Program-made: the position numbers and the translations under genes
Shown: in pieces, positions 36,085 to 48,817 of the stretch
Position numbering within the stretch: position 1 is the stretch's first letter
Layout: every line of letters begins with the position of its first letter
Origin: Turbatrix aceti
Lineage: Eukaryota > Nematoda > Chromadorea > Rhabditida > Panagrolaimidae
Direction: 5' to 3'
Length of the DNA: 64,000 nucleotides
Assembly: GCA_963969345.1 (NCBI GenBank)
Contig: OZ017766.1
Coordinates: 4,960,001-5,024,000, forward strand
The notes under the pieces: model-generated
What the model was told of the DNA's origin: nothing
The model's database searches: none
What the model saw: the letters and a program-made list of their open reading frames with translations, nothing else

Positions 36085-37720
36085 ATGACAGAGAACGGAG
36101 ATGAGGGTGATCAGGGAGTAGGAGGCGATGAGGCAGCGACCGAAACTCCGGCCCCGCCCAAGCCGGGTGTACCCACGGGCGAACACATCAATCTCGATTA
36201 CTGGCATGGCCTACTGCCAAACGAAGACACCATCAACATGCTCAAGAACGATGGAGAATTTCTGCTTCGTGCCATCGAAGGCAGGACGCAGTTCAACATT
36301 TTTATGAGCATCCGCGCGGGTTCTCAGGTGCTCAACGGTCCCATCGTAGCCAATGGAAATCAATTTGAGTTTCAAGGCCATCTGTACGATACGATCAAAG
36401 ATGCCATAGATTTTCACCAAATTCGCAAGACACCCGTCACAATCCGAGGCCAGCAGGCTATTCTCGAATTTCCAATCAGGAGGAAGGCCTGGGAACTTCG
36501 TCATTTCCAGGTCCAGCTAGGCAAGAAACTCGGCTCTGGGTCGTACGGCACTGTCTACAAGGGCGTCCTGACCGTCGATCTCAAGAAGACCAACGTCGCC
36601 ATCAAGGTGCTCACCGAGATGAATCTCGAGGCGTCAAAGGCGCTCTGGAAAGAGGCACGATTCATGATGCAGTGCGACCACGTCAACGTCATCAAGCTCT
36701 ACGGCGTGGCCAACGATGTTATGGTATGCTAGGATTAAAGAAGAGGTGTGGTCTAAAATATAAAACTTTGTAGCCCTTTTTCCTGGTCATGGAACTGGTC
36801 GACGGAGGATCGGTGGATCGATACCTCGAAAAAAAAGGAAGTTGGTTGTCGACGAAAAACCGCGCCAATATTTTACTAGAAGCGGCCTACGGTATTGATT
36901 ACCTTCACAGTAAAGGTAATTTTTTGTTGAACAAAATTTTGTAACTGTAAAAAGTTTTGTAATAATATTACTTTTCGTGGTTACATTTTGGGCTCAAAAT
37001 GTTACTTCATGTGCGCTGAATAACATTCAAAAGTCGCAAAAATGTTACTTTTGGTTTTCAGATTTTTGTGAATAACATTTTTTTTGCTTTTTTTTGTTAC
37101 TTCATGTGCGCTGCATAACATTCTGAAATTGAAAAAATGTTACGTTTGATAATCTGATTTTTGTGAATAACAGTTTTTGATTATAAATTTGTTACTTCAC
37201 ATGCGCCGCAAAGTTTTTACGGTTGTTGTGTTATCTTTACGATTCAGACAAAAATCAGACACCATTTATCATGTTTTTAATTTGCTTTTCAGACTGCATC
37301 CATCGTGACATAGCCACCCGCAATCTTCTGATAGCCAAGGTCGTCAAGGTGGCTGACTTCGGCATGACCCGTCGTTCGACCAAGTACAAAGTGGACCCAA
37401 ACAAGCCGATGAACCTTCGCTGGCTGGCTCCCGAGGTCTTCAAGACGTCAATTGTCAACAAGCAAACCGACGTCTACGCTTACGGTGTTACGATGTACGA
37501 GGTCTTCAAGGTTCCCTTCGGCGTTCCCTACCCAGACTGGGGACCCAACAAGGTCTACGAAAAAGTCGTCGAGAAGGGCTATCGCCTTTCGCCGCCTCCA
37601 AAGATGCCAAAGTGTCTTGGCGCCCTGATGGTTCAGTGCATAGGCAATCCAGAGGACCGTCCTGACTTCCGTCGTGTGATTAGCGTTCTTCTCAAATTCA
37701 TCGCCGAAGGCGATAGATAA
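36085..37720 (+). CDS. SH2-domain non-receptor tyrosine kinase (Fer/Fps-like nematode type), 402 aa
   Basis: Exons are 36085-36723, 36774-36915 and 37293-37720. An SH2 domain spans about 39-135, with the WHG start (YWHGLLPNED) and the phosphotyrosine-binding Arg at 62 in GEFLLRAI. The kinase domain follows directly: glycine loop GSGSYGTVYKG at about 150-160, VAIK lysine at 174, catalytic loop HRDIATRN at 264-271, DFG at 282-284 and the LRWLAPEV activation-segment end. It lacks the F-BAR domain of Fer and Fes, like the many short Fer-type kinases of nematodes, which often act in the germ line. HRDIATRN differs from the usual HRDLAARN. Intron 2 is long and carries the tandem repeat family described elsewhere. 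Confidence 0.93.
36940..37215 (+). repeat. Intronic GTTACTTTT/AATAACATTTTT tandem repeat, copy 2
   Basis: It fills most of the 377-nt intron 36916-37292 of the SH2-kinase gene. It alternates two subtypes: one with GTTACTTCATGTGCGCTGAA and one with GTTACTTTTGGTTTTCAGA, each followed by a TAACATT core. It reads in the gene's sense direction. Confidence 0.85.
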
Positions 37721-38146
37721 AGATGTATCCTGGTTGGTCATTGCAACCTGTGATAAGGGTTTTTTTTGATTCAAGCGTTGGCAAAAAAAAGAGGATTACG
37801 GCTTGTCTGTACCCGGAATCGGAATCGTAATCGGAGTTGACGTGCAGGTTCAAATGGCCTTTGAAAGCCCAAAAATAGTTGCTGCACGCAAAGTCATCCG
37901 CTTAAAGACCATAAATCGCGTGTATGAAAGTGTTATCGGTCGAGCGAAAGAAAAAAAAGAAAAAATACCGATGTCCAAGCGCCGGAGCTTCTTATCACCC
38001 CTGACGCGCCCCGATCAGCCCGGTCAGCACCGCTGCATTCATCGTACAACTTTTTTATTTTTTCCTCACATACACACATAAGAGCATAATTGTAGCACTC
38101 GATGAGATCTGATACCGTGTTCTTTCTTTTCAGTGAAATTGTTACA
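37721..38146. other. Convergent intergenic region
   Basis: Spacer of 426 bp between the 3' ends of the tyrosine kinase (plus) and the MAP kinase (minus). No gene supported. Confidence 0.45.
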
Positions 38147-39718
38147 TCAGGCTTCGATGTAGCAATTCTGCGATGATGACTCCTTCTGGATTCCAGAATC
38201 CGCAGACGAGCTCCCAGACGACGCGCTGCTGTCGAACGCGGAACGCGAACGCGAGCTGCTGACCATGGAATCGTTGCTCCTGGCACCGCTGTCTGCCTCT
38301 TCGTCTTCATAGATCTCCTTCTTGACCAGGTCCATTTCGTAGTCCGCAGACTGAATGTCCTCATCGATCATGCGAAGCAGAGTCGCATGATCAATGTCCT
38401 CGACCGCAGCCATGTCTAGCTTGACTTTAAACGGACAAACACGCTCGTTCTCCGTGACTGGAAAATAGGCAGTGACAAAGTCGTGTACGAGAGCGCCGTG
38501 AACATCCATTCGCTCGTTTGGATCCATCTCAACGAGGCGTGAAATCATATCAATTGCATCCGGATGAATATTTCGATCGTGACAGCGCAGAATTTGTGTC
38601 CAGCAGAGTGGAGTCTGACAGCCAAAGCTCTGGATAAACTGACGCATACGATCACATTGGATTTGGGAGATCATCTGAAAGTGCATTCGTGAGTTGTGAG
38701 ACAAGGAGACGGGGGATTAGTGCGGATTAACCCCGTAATTTGGGGGGATTTTTTTGTTGTTGACTAAAAACAAAAAATTGTGGAAAAACGTGACTTTTCT
38801 TCCAAAAAAAAGTTTCTTGAGGTGAAGAAAAAAATATTTTGGAAAACTTACCTTCTTAGAAGGAGTTCCCAAGTTCTGAATGACAATTTTGATTTGACTT
38901 CCTACACATCGCCCAGAAAATAATTCACGTCGAAGAATCATTTCCGCGAGAATACATCCGATAGCCCACATATCCACGGCTGTCGAGTGCTCAGGCATGA
39001 CAAATAGCAACTCAGGTGCCCGGTAGGGAAGCGTGGCAATGTGCTGCGTCATGTAGAAGCTATGCTCGTCAGCCTCGTCGCTGTTGCCTCTCGCGAGAAT
39101 GGCCATGCCGAAATCAGCGATTCTAAGATGTCCATCAGAGTTTACCAGCAAGTTGGATGGTTTCAGATCGCGATGGGCTATGCCTGCCTTGTGGATGTAC
39201 TGTAAGACAAATTTAAAAAATTTTGAGTCTCGACACGAAATATACAGAAAAATAATACTTACCCGTACTCCTTTGAGAATCTGATGCAGAAGGAGTCCAA
39301 TAACTTTGTAGTCAAGTGGTTCCGTGTTACCGTAAATGACGCTATGCAGACTGCCTTCCATCAAGTCCATAACGAGAAAGACATTTGTACCGTAGACGCC
39401 GGTGGTGCGAAACCAGTCTCTTAGCTTGACGATGTTGGGGTGCTGGAGGTACCGCAGAACGCGTACTTCCCTCAGCGTTCGTCTGGCCAGAGTCGGCGTC
39501 GACGATGCGTGGCCAATTTTCTTGATGGCGACGTGCTTTCCCTCGTCGACCGAAGAAGACAGGATGACGGCTTCAGCGACGATGCCAAAGGCACCTGCAC
39601 CAATGTTTCTCCGGGGTTCGTAGGCGGTCGCAAATTTAGCAAAATCAAAATCAAGCTTGAGTTGACGACGCGCGAGGTCGTCGAGGATGCGGTTGAAGCC
39701 GTAGCTGGGAGTCGACAT
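38147..39718 (-). CDS. ERK5/MPK-2-like MAP kinase with an atypical TQH activation loop, 443 aa
   Basis: Exons are 39718-39263, 39199-38852 and 38674-38147, all phase 0. Kinase motifs are intact: IGAGAFGIV, VAIKKIG, HRDLKPSN at about 161-168, DFG at 181-183 and ATLPYRAPEL. The best family fit is ERK5: DLMEGSLHSVIY, LLHQILKGVRYIHKAG, RRELFSGR, LGTPS and the C-terminal MAPK insert region FIQSFGCQTPLCW all correspond. The activation loop reads YMTQHIAT at about 201-208, so the TEY tyrosine is His205. The 100-residue tail is acidic and then Ser-rich (SSSRSRSAFDSSASSGSSS), without the long Pro-rich tail of vertebrate ERK5. A 5' untranslated exon probably starts at 39866 (acceptor TTTGTTTTACAG), so more 5' exons lie upstream. 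Confidence 0.9.
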
Positions 39719-42456
39719 CTTTGAGGTGAGTGGATCAGAAGATCACTTGGGTGGCAGTAGTCTGTCTGGTTGGCAGTGAATGGAACAGGGGGGAAAGGAT
39801 TCGGGTGGGGTGATTCAATTCAGTCCAAACCAATGCCCCGAGTTGGTTGATGTCTCGCTTAATGTCCTGTAAAACAAACACGTCGTAAAATGTTATATTT
39901 ATTTCGTTCAATAACTTTAAAGTGTTATCGCGGACGAAAACAGTAAAAAAGCACAAAAGACGGCCGGCGACGATGATGGCAGGAGGGGAAGGAAAAAGTG
40001 ATCAACTCAACTGCAATCGAGCGACCGACGCCAAAGGAAAGACCGGGACCAAAAATGGGAAGGAGGCCGGTCCTGATAAAAACTAAGCACGGCTGCGATC
40101 GTTATTGAGACCTCGGGTAGAGCAACGATAAGGGATGTCTTTTGGGGCATTAAACAGGCGAATTATTAAATTAATGCTATTACGCGAACATTATCAACTT
40201 TTTTTTTAATCACGGAAAAAAGACAGAGTTATCAACAGGGAGATTATGATTTGATTTTAAGCAGCACGGGCGACAGAATGCATCTGGTGCTGAGATGTGT
40301 GATTCACGACCGATCACACCCATGACGCCTTCGAGGTCTGTCGTCTCCGACTACCGCCTACGAAAATGATGGGCGCCAGAGGAAGTTTATTTTACTCTAA
40401 AATATGTAAAATTCCTGAACATCCGTGACGTAAAAAAAATTATTAACAAATTAAAAAAAAAATTTTGCAAGGTTTTTTCAGGTAAAAAAAAAAGTCATTG
40501 ACACAGACACAAACTCTATTCTGTAGAAAAAGATACTTACCACAGTTACATATTTGACACGCATTGACGATGTTCACATGCACACGTACAGAGTCCATCA
40601 ACACCCTTCCCTCGCTAGCACCGATGTCATTGACATACAGGCGCCTGCTTTTTTTTTCTGTTGGTGAACTCAACTCGTTCACGTACACAAAAAAATGTGC
40701 AAAAAATCGTAATAATTTGGGTAAAAATTCATTCAAAATTATGTCGCACACGTTACTTTACGCGCGATCTGACTATCCCCGTTTTTTTGGAATATGTGTG
40801 CAATGCTATAATTATGAATACACATTTTTTACTGAATTTTTGTATGGCGCAGACCAAATGAGGTGAACAGAGGTCGGATTTTGCGGGTAGTGAGTGTAGA
40901 CAAAATTTGCAGAGGCCAATCGAGTTTGGAATCCAATTGACGTGATTTTGGGGGGTCTAATTTGTACTTGGCTGATCCCCAAGAGCACTGACAAAAATTT
41001 TGGACCCAGCCAGGTTGTTTTTACAGTTTCCACGCTATTTTAAGTTAAATCAAAGTTCTTACTAAACAGTTATCAATCATTTGTGAAAAAAAAGTCACGT
41101 CTTCTGTTTTTGGGGTCATTGATCTGCGGATCTCGAACCCATTCACCTGGGCGACACTCGGCATATCGTCTGAAGTGATGCACATGCACACATGGAGCAA
41201 GCAAAACAACGATGAATCAGCCAAGAAAAACGAAAAAACAGTGGAAGACAAATAAAGAAGACCAAGAAGAAGACGAAAAAACAGTGGAAGACAAATAAAC
41301 CGGTTAACCTTGCAATGAATTGATTGTACCATTTTTTCGCCATCAATCATCTACAGTACCAAAACCCATGGCACAACGCCCAGGTGATCAGGGAGTTCGA
41401 GAAAATTAATTAATTTTTTTACAAAAAAACAATTTTTTACCTATTTTTAAATTTTGTATAATAGATAAAAATTGATTGTTCATTTCTCCATAAAAATCAG
41501 TCCAAAGTACCCACTTTGGATATCAATAGGTGGTCTAGGTTGTTCGGTTCGGTGCCCTTTGTTGAGCATTGATTTTTTTACTTTTTTTCAAAACCGAAAT
41601 CGCCTGGAAATAAAAGTTACCCAGCAAAAGAGCCATTCAGACGAGCTCGTCTTGGAGGCAAAGGAGGCAGGTGAACGTTTATTTCTCAAAAGAAGAAGCA
41701 TGTTTGCTTTTCCTGTTCTGCAACCAGGGCAGAGGCGTGCAAAAAAAAAGAGAAGAGGAGGCTTGGGACGGCTGAAGCTGTACTAGTAGTACTGCTGGCT
41801 ACTATAATACTTCGAAGAGGTGTTTCGTCAGGTGGAACACTCAGAAGAAGTAGAAGAGGGGTATAGACACCGGGTATTTATATTCCACTTATGTTTCAGG
41901 TAAAAACTGACTTATTTTACGAAATTTTGTCATCTGGGTTTTCTAATGAAATATTTAAAGTGACTTCGTACAGTAGTTTTTTTTTGGATTCTGGAGAACA
42001 AAAAAGGTCAGCATGCATCAGAAGCCCTCAGGGCACCTAACCCCGAACTTTGCCTACGCCCAAGCAAAAAATTCAATCAGTTTACAAAAACAGAGGAATC
42101 GATTAAGACTAATGTTACACTAAAATTGTATGTATGCACAATTACGGGGCCGGTGGCGCGACCTGCATTCATTCGCCCGAAAAAAAGGCTAAAAAGCCGG
42201 GCATTGCGCGTTTGCCTCCCCTTTTTCTCTTCTTCGACTCGCCAAATCGACCTTGAATGGGCTGGCTGGCGGCTACGAGGAGTATGATCATGGCCTCCTT
42301 CATTACCTTTCCATGAATTTGTCCTCATTTTCCCTCAAAATATATTTTTTTGCCTAATTAGTCTATAATTAGAAAAAAAATGAAATGGGACGAAAAAGTG
42401 TATCAAAAAAAATTACATTTTCCCAAGATAATTTTTTATTATTCACAAGTTCACCT

Positions 42457-42483
42457 GTCGACAGTCGACAGTCGACAGTCGAC
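42457..42483. repeat. (GTCGACA)n short tandem repeat
   Basis: Four head-to-tail copies of a 7-bp unit, GTCGACA, the last one truncated. Each contains the SalI-type palindrome GTCGAC. Confidence 0.85.
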
Positions 42484-44029
42484 GGCGGGCAGCAGGAGAC
42501 AGTTACCGGGCGTGGGGCGATGGACGGGCTAACAGTAGTAAAATAGGTCTATCTGCTACCGGTTGGGCAGCAGGAGTTGACGGACGGGAGGGAGGGTAAA
42601 CGCCCATTCTCCCCTCCCGTTCCTGTCACCCCGGACTTTCTGATAATTACTCGGTTACTTACCGGCGCTCGTAAAGTCCGATGACGATGGTGATGACTTT
42701 GTTGACAACTGACAAGTGACCATACCAGGTCACGTGTCGCATGATAGAACAGGTGGGGAAATTGAAAAAAAGGAAAATCCGATGACCGGCAAGTTACGGA
42801 CTTTTTTCGGAAAAAAAATTATTGCGCAAAAATCTTTAAAAAAAAAACATAACAAATTATGCGTATAAACATTTATAAAAATTTTCCCAGGTGGTTAAAT
42901 TTGTTCATTTGAGCATCATTGCGCAACTTTAAAAAAATATCCGAGAAGGTCGGCCGAAACGCTATTATAAATATTTTTTCGCTCCGTCAAACAACTTTCA
43001 CGTCGTCCCAGGCGGTCTAAATCCTCCGTAAAGACAAAACAAGAAAAGACGATCGAGTCCGAGTGAAAGTGAGTTTTTCGTAATTTTGTGGCCTTTCATT
43101 TTTTTCAGGTACTACACCTTTTCAATTTTCCTCGCGCAAAGGAAAGTAATCTAACATAAGTAAGAGTTGCACAATTTAAATCCATTAAATTTCAGTCACG
43201 CGCGGACGAATGAATTTAAAAAAAGGTAGTCAAGAAAGATTTCGTCCAACGTAGGAGGATGATCAAACTGGCAAAAAAAAGGTGTTTGCAGAAAGTATTA
43301 GACTCATTGCAAACCAACCAACCAACCCTGCGTGGGGACGAGCGAAGCAAAAAAGCAGAGGAGCACGGAGGTGATGACGACAATTGTCTGGTCTACGGAG
43401 GGACTTTGTGTTTTCCCAAACGCTAACGAACGCCCCCGGAGGTTTACGTCGACCGTCGATCGTCGATCGCTATCAGGCAGCCGGTAGCACGGTAATGACA
43501 GACTGTGTACTGGATAGTGAGGGCAGAGGTACAGTGAAGCAGGAAATTTAAACCAATCCATCGAGGAGTCGTGTACAACGATCCGTGTCCTCTAAATCCG
43601 ATCCTCGCCCCTCCTCTCTCTCTCTGGACTCTGGATAAAGCGAGGATTTGTAAGAATCGTGTCGTACGACTTTCAAACTTAAATACAAACTGTACTTTTA
43701 TCAATCGAGTTTTTTTGTCACACTTAATAAAAAAATCTGGTTTTGCGAACAAAATCCGCAAAAAAAAGTGCCTTGCAAAAAAATATTATCATGGCGAAAA
43801 CGAGTTCGGATTGACGCTAATCATTTGTAATTAACGAGGAAATGGATACGTGTGCAAGAATAAAAAAATTAATGGCCGGAAGTTGTCCGTGCGAAACCAA
43901 TTGTCTTTTTAGAGCAAATGAAGCAAAAAATAACTGATGATAAAAACAAAGCAGAATACAATAATTATTGAAATAAAGTACGTAATAAAAAAAATTTTAT
44001 TTTTGACAAGCAAAAAATCATCGTAGTAA

Positions 44030-44225
44030 GAAACAGACCTGAAATAACATAAAAAGAGCAAAAATCTGAAAATCAAAAGTAACATTTTTTGCAAATACGC
44101 AGTAATAAAAAAGTAACATTGAAAAGTGTTATTCCAAAAAATCGGGATATAAAAACACTTTAGCAACAATTTGAATGTTATGCAGCGATCAAAAGTAACC
44201 AAGTTTTTTATGTTACTTTTATTAT
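44030..44225 (-). repeat. GTTACTTTT/AATAACATTTTT tandem repeat, copy 3 (intergenic)
   Basis: Same repeat family as the intronic copies, in the minus orientation (plus strand reads AAAAGTAACATTTTTT, AAGTGTTATTCC and so on). It is the only copy outside an annotated gene body, and its orientation matches that of the downstream minus-strand MAP kinase gene. Confidence 0.7.
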
Positions 44226-45920
44226 ACAAAAATGACAGTAAAAGTATTTTTTACAACACAATAGTCACTCATATCAGTCCGTAAAAGAGAATGATGTGCA
44301 AGTGCACGCCAAAGTAAACACATGTTTGTATGACAAATACATACAAACAAACACAATACCAACGTATCAAGCTGTAAACTCTACGCTGTAGGCTGGCTAA
44401 AAAAAGTTAGCGCATCGTTTGCCAAAAGTTTGACTAAAATAGGATAAAGCAAATAAATATTCTCGCATAAAAAAGAGATGTACACAATACGTGTTTTTGT
44501 TTTTGGGCAGGAAATAAATTTTTGTAGCATTTGTATATTAAAAAAAAAGTTATTTGATATTTTGATATGAGTGGGAAAATGAATCAATGCGGGGGTGCCA
44601 ACTGGCGTGAAAAAAAAGTGAAAATGTATTGTATTTAAAATTGTTCAAAAGGTAACAAAAATTATTGTTTGATGACCTTTGTTAGAGTTTTTTTCCCATG
44701 ACATTGTGATTCTTTTCCGCGAATTACACGAATGATTGGTTCAAAATGTGGCTAAAGAATAATTAGACAACCCACGAAATTTTTTTTGACACATTTCGAA
44801 TTTTTTTATTTGTTCAAAAAAATTTCAAAAACTTATGCAAACGCTTAAAAGAAATTTTTAAAATAAAAGAAAGTTATTATGATAAAAAAATTTAAAAATA
44901 CACCGCATGCGCAAAATATTTTTTCTATCGACGATCCTGGCCTAAGCCGCCCCCGCAAATTCATAATAAAATTCGACAATACAAAAAGTTTGTGCCTCCT
45001 AACATCTGGTCTAATGATAACTAACCACTGAGTAATGGTGAAATAAATAAATAAAAAAATACAAAAAGTGTCAGAATGTGTCTGTTAAAATATAAATGAA
45101 AATCAAAGTTGTCATTCTAGTTGTACTAGATACAAGTGCACAACAATCCAACCACGTTGCCCAGCCCGCCTTGCACGAGTCCCGTTGTACGTTGTACGCA
45201 TGTATTGTGTTCCTGAATGCCTCTCGGCGGTTCTTCGGTGGTGGTGTGTAGCGGGCCCGGGCCTCCCTCCACCCTCTCATCGGTCCAGTCCGCATATTTA
45301 CGTGCAAAGCGTCATGTCCCTGCATATCATTACGGAGAAAGACTGAATCTGTCATTTTAATCAAAATCAAAATCAGAGACTAAAAATTGCGTTTTGCACG
45401 GGAAAGAGACGGAATAGTACAATTATTATAGATATTCGCGTTGGAAAGCGTGCAGGTGAGGGCCCCTGAAAAAGTATCAAAACCAGACAGGATCGTTTCC
45501 GGGGCTCGTTTGGTTAATGACTGCGTTGAATTTCACCGCTTTTGTAAAAAGTGGGAATTATGTATAAAAAAAAATATTTTTGATCGTCAAAGCAAGCGCA
45601 AAAACCCAGAATGACAGAAGCCACAACATTCATTTTTTTTTCTAAACTGTGTTCATAATTTGAAAAATTCTTCAAAATGTGAGGCGTAATCGCGGAGCTT
45701 ACCGGATCAAGTCAAATCAACGCTCGGGGGTCCGTAAAGTTGGTCGGGTAGTAGGCTAAGGCCTAGCCTAGCAATCCTGATTCAATCATACATGCACAAG
45801 TCAGCCTCTGGGGTACACACACAACTTTCGACTTTCAATTATGTATTATCGCGCATAGTACATACAAAATACACACTTGTCGATTGTCAATTGTCGTAAG
45901 CCCCAGCAGGTGTGCAGGTG

Positions 45921-45953
<33 letters not shown>

Positions 45954-45954
45954 A
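45921..45954. repeat. (AGCA)n microsatellite
   Basis: About eight uninterrupted AGCA units in non-coding DNA. Confidence 0.9.
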
Positions 45955-46330
45955 GCCCGGCGGGCATGCACAATCTCAATCTCGCGCACCCCACCCCCCA
46001 GAGCCTGCCCCAATACATACGTCACTATGCAGGTGAAATTGCTTGTAATCAAACATTCTGCGCGCAACTGGACACGTTTCGTTCAGACAACACGAAAAAA
46101 AAAAGAGAAAAATTGGTGCTCGATCAAAAATTGGTTAAATAAATTGACATTGGGCGTTTGTGTAGTCGCTAACGAACAAACGAGCCCCGAACGAACGAAT
46201 GTATCGGTAGCTCATCTTCCACGCAACCCAGGATCAGGTTGGGTGGGTGATTGATCGATCGCCAACGGACAAAAGCCGGTAGGGTACGTGTCGGGTTGGT
46301 TGGGCGGGTGAATGTTTGATCGGGGGCGTC

Positions 46331-46369
46331 AAATAAATAAATAAATAAATATTTATTCATTTATTTATT
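46331..46369. repeat. (AAAT)n microsatellite with inverted continuation
   Basis: Five AAAT units followed by ATTTATT-type units, so the block forms an AT-rich inverted repeat. Confidence 0.85.
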
Positions 46370-46571
46370 CGGTATCATCGATCCAACGCAGCCCGCACCT
46401 GACTGCTCGTAAATTTATGGTTCAATTTAATGGGTTGCGCAAACACGCAAACTTTTCTCCAGACAACTCAAATTTAATATTATTTTTACTAAAGTTCAAA
46501 AATTCAAACAAAAATTAGCCGTACAACCACAAAAAAATATTATTACAAAAATCAGCGGGGAAGAGAAAAAA

Positions 46572-48817
46572 CTACCGTCGCCGAGAATCGCACCACCATT
46601 GTCTGAAAGCACTGTGAGCGTCGGATTTGATGACAATCTGCTTGGAAGATTCCGAGCTGAAGAGAAGAATTTCGTTTTTCTTCGCCATCTCTACGGCAGC
46701 CACGTAGTCGGCACGGGAGTGGAAGCGGCTGTACATGACAGCCGGCTGATACTGGACACGCTTCAACTCGTTTTCCCAGAGTTCGACCTAAAAAAAATTT
46801 TATTGAAAAAAAATTTTGAACTAAAAAATCAAAAAAAAAACCCTGTTGAAAAAAATGAGCAAGAAAATAATTTTCAGAAAATTTATAAAATCCCAAAAAA
46901 TATTAGGAACATTTTTTTTTTTAATTTTCGGAGAAAAATAGAAAACTCAAAAAAAAGTATAAAAATTTTTTTCAATACAATAAAAAACATTTTTTAAACT
47001 GTTTTTAAAAAAATCGATTTTGAATAAAAAATTGAAAAAACATTTAATTTTACAAAAATAAAAAAAAACAAAAAAAAACCCCAAAAAAATTATATTTTGA
47101 AAAAAAATTAAAAAAAAAGTATTTTTACGAAAAAAATTCGATTCCGTAGAAAAAAACAAACCTGATCTATGACAGTCTGAGGCACGCAGCCTATAGGCCC
47201 AAACTTTTCGACGGCCAGGGGATGAGAATTCGCCCGCATGAAGGTCACGATCTGGGCAGCGGTGATACCGAGGTCGAGAGCCCGTCTGACAGCGTTTCGC
47301 GTGACCATCGCCATCGACATATCGGCAAACGCGCCGTCCGGCTCGGTGAAGGTATTGAGAATCGACAGATGAAGGGGATCGTTGGTATACGCGTATACGC
47401 GATAGTTGGATTCAATGATGAGGAATCCATCGGTCTTGGACACCGGCACATCCGCGTCCGCACTCACCGACCCTGTGGATTGGAGGAGCGAGAGGAGGGG
47501 CGTGATGTAGAACAAAGCCTCCTTCTTGCGCTTGATGTAGATGAATCCCGTATCGCGCATGTGAAAGAAAAACTCGGAGGCAGCTTTGGAAGAGTAATTG
47601 ATGACTTTGTAGGGAGCTTCGGAGCGATCGTCTTCGACCGATTTCACAAAATACGAATTCTTGGATACATTCGCTGAAACGAATTTTCAAACTAAACGCA
47701 TATTATAAAAAAATAACAAACTTGGCATATTCGGGGAAAGAAGAACGAGGGAAGCAAAAATGTCGATGAAAGTCGCCACTTCGTCGGGCTGGGTCTTTTT
47801 CAGGTGCTGAAGGTAGGCGATCATGTAGATCCAAATCTGCGAAACTTTGCTGTGAAGTAGGAATTGGAAACCCTTTCCGGTCTTTTCTAAAAAACAAAAA
47901 ATACGGTGAAATGTGAAATTTTAAAAATGTAACAAAAAAAGCGCAAAAAATGTTATGCGCAAAAATCTGGAAATCAGAAGTAACATTTTTTCGACTTTTG
48001 AATGTTATTCACAAAAACCTGAGAACGAAAAGTAACATTTTACCCCAAAAAAAGTGTTATTTTTGAAAATCGGGAAACGAAAGTAACACTTTACCTCAAA
48101 AAAGTGTTACTTTCGAGAATATTTCAAGGTAACGATATCAGAACGCGTTCCCCAATGTTGTGCCACTTTTCCAAAAAAAAACCGTAACTCACCGTTTCCA
48201 TTTACAAAACCCAGACCCTCAAAAACCTTTTGCGTGACCCGAGAGATATCCGTACGCCTAGGAGTTGTGATGTACTTGAGAATCTCATCCCATCGCTCCT
48301 GTCCTTTGTGGTAGAGTTCGGTAACGCGTCTTGGCTTCCTGGAATCCGTGGATTTTTCAAAAACGGTTACGTTCCGATGCCGTTGAACGATGGACGCATT
48401 GTACGAGTCCCGGAAGACTTTCTGCAATTTTAAAAATTAGTTGAAACGTGTGTCAAATTATTAGGCCAACTCACAGATAATTCAACGACGCCTTCGTTGA
48501 GTTTGACGATTTTGAGATCAATGAGAAGTTGCTCGGCGTCCAGAGCCTTCGCAGCGGATTCTTTTGACTTGTTATTAGCGAAGAGGGATCGAAAGTTGCT
48601 GCAAAAAAAGAAATGGGGTAAAAAATGAACGAATGAAAACTTACATAGCGGATGTAGAGTACAAAAAGATGATGATATCCCTCGCGCAGTCGTCCAGCAT
48701 GTTCATCGTGAAAAGCACGCTCGGAATCGACTTGTAGACCTCGCTGACGATGCGTTCATCGGTCGTGGACAGAAGGTGGAGAAAGGGATAATCCGACAAA
48801 GTCTTGAGAGTCGCCAT
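46572..48817 (-). CDS. GTF2H4: TFIIH subunit p52/TFB2 (GTF2H4), 472 aa
   Basis: Six exons: 48817-48645, 48598-48475, 48421-48193, 47886-47722, 47673-47162 and 46787-46572. All join in frame. p52 anchors and stimulates the XPB helicase in core TFIIH, acting in transcription initiation and nucleotide excision repair in the nucleus. Diagnostic segments are KGFQFLLHSKVSQIWIYMIAYL, DGFLIIESNYRVYAYTNDPLHL, DLGITAAQIVTFMRANSHP and VPQTVIDQVELWENE, each matching its human counterpart (for example SGITAQQIIHFLRTRAHP and TITDQIRLWELE). The C-terminal clutch domain that binds p8/TFB5 is present and ends WWCDSRRR. Length is close to the human 462 aa. Intron 3 is long and contains the repeat family; intron 5 (374 nt) is almost pure A/T. 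Confidence 0.95.
47920..48130 (-). repeat. Intronic GTTACTTTT/AATAACATTTTT tandem repeat, copy 4
   Basis: It lies in the 306-nt intron 47887-48192 of GTF2H4. In the sense direction it shows four to five units such as GTTACTTTTCGTTCTCAGG followed by GAATAACATTC. Sense-oriented relative to the gene. Confidence 0.85.

Larger units (their letters stand above)
39867..46571. other. 6.7-kb gene-poor region upstream of the MAP kinase
   Basis: No coding region is supported. The minus strand shows good splice signals. A donor TGTG|GTAAGT lies near 40548, and the acceptor at 39867-39868 precedes the MAP kinase start. A minus-oriented copy of the intronic repeat family sits at 44030-44225. Together these suggest that much of the region is 5' untranslated introns and promoter of the MAP kinase. 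Simple repeats at 42457, 45921 and 46331 are listed separately. Confidence 0.5.

Noticed and set aside
40443..40866. Overlapping open frames of about 100 codons on both strands
   Set aside because: Composition is random, they start or end in homopolymers, and no domain is visible. At most the minus strand holds an untranslated exon near the GTAAGT donor.
41110..41180. Possible tRNA B-box (GGTTCGAGATCC) on the minus strand
   Set aside because: No matching A-box at the right distance and no cloverleaf pairing could be drawn.
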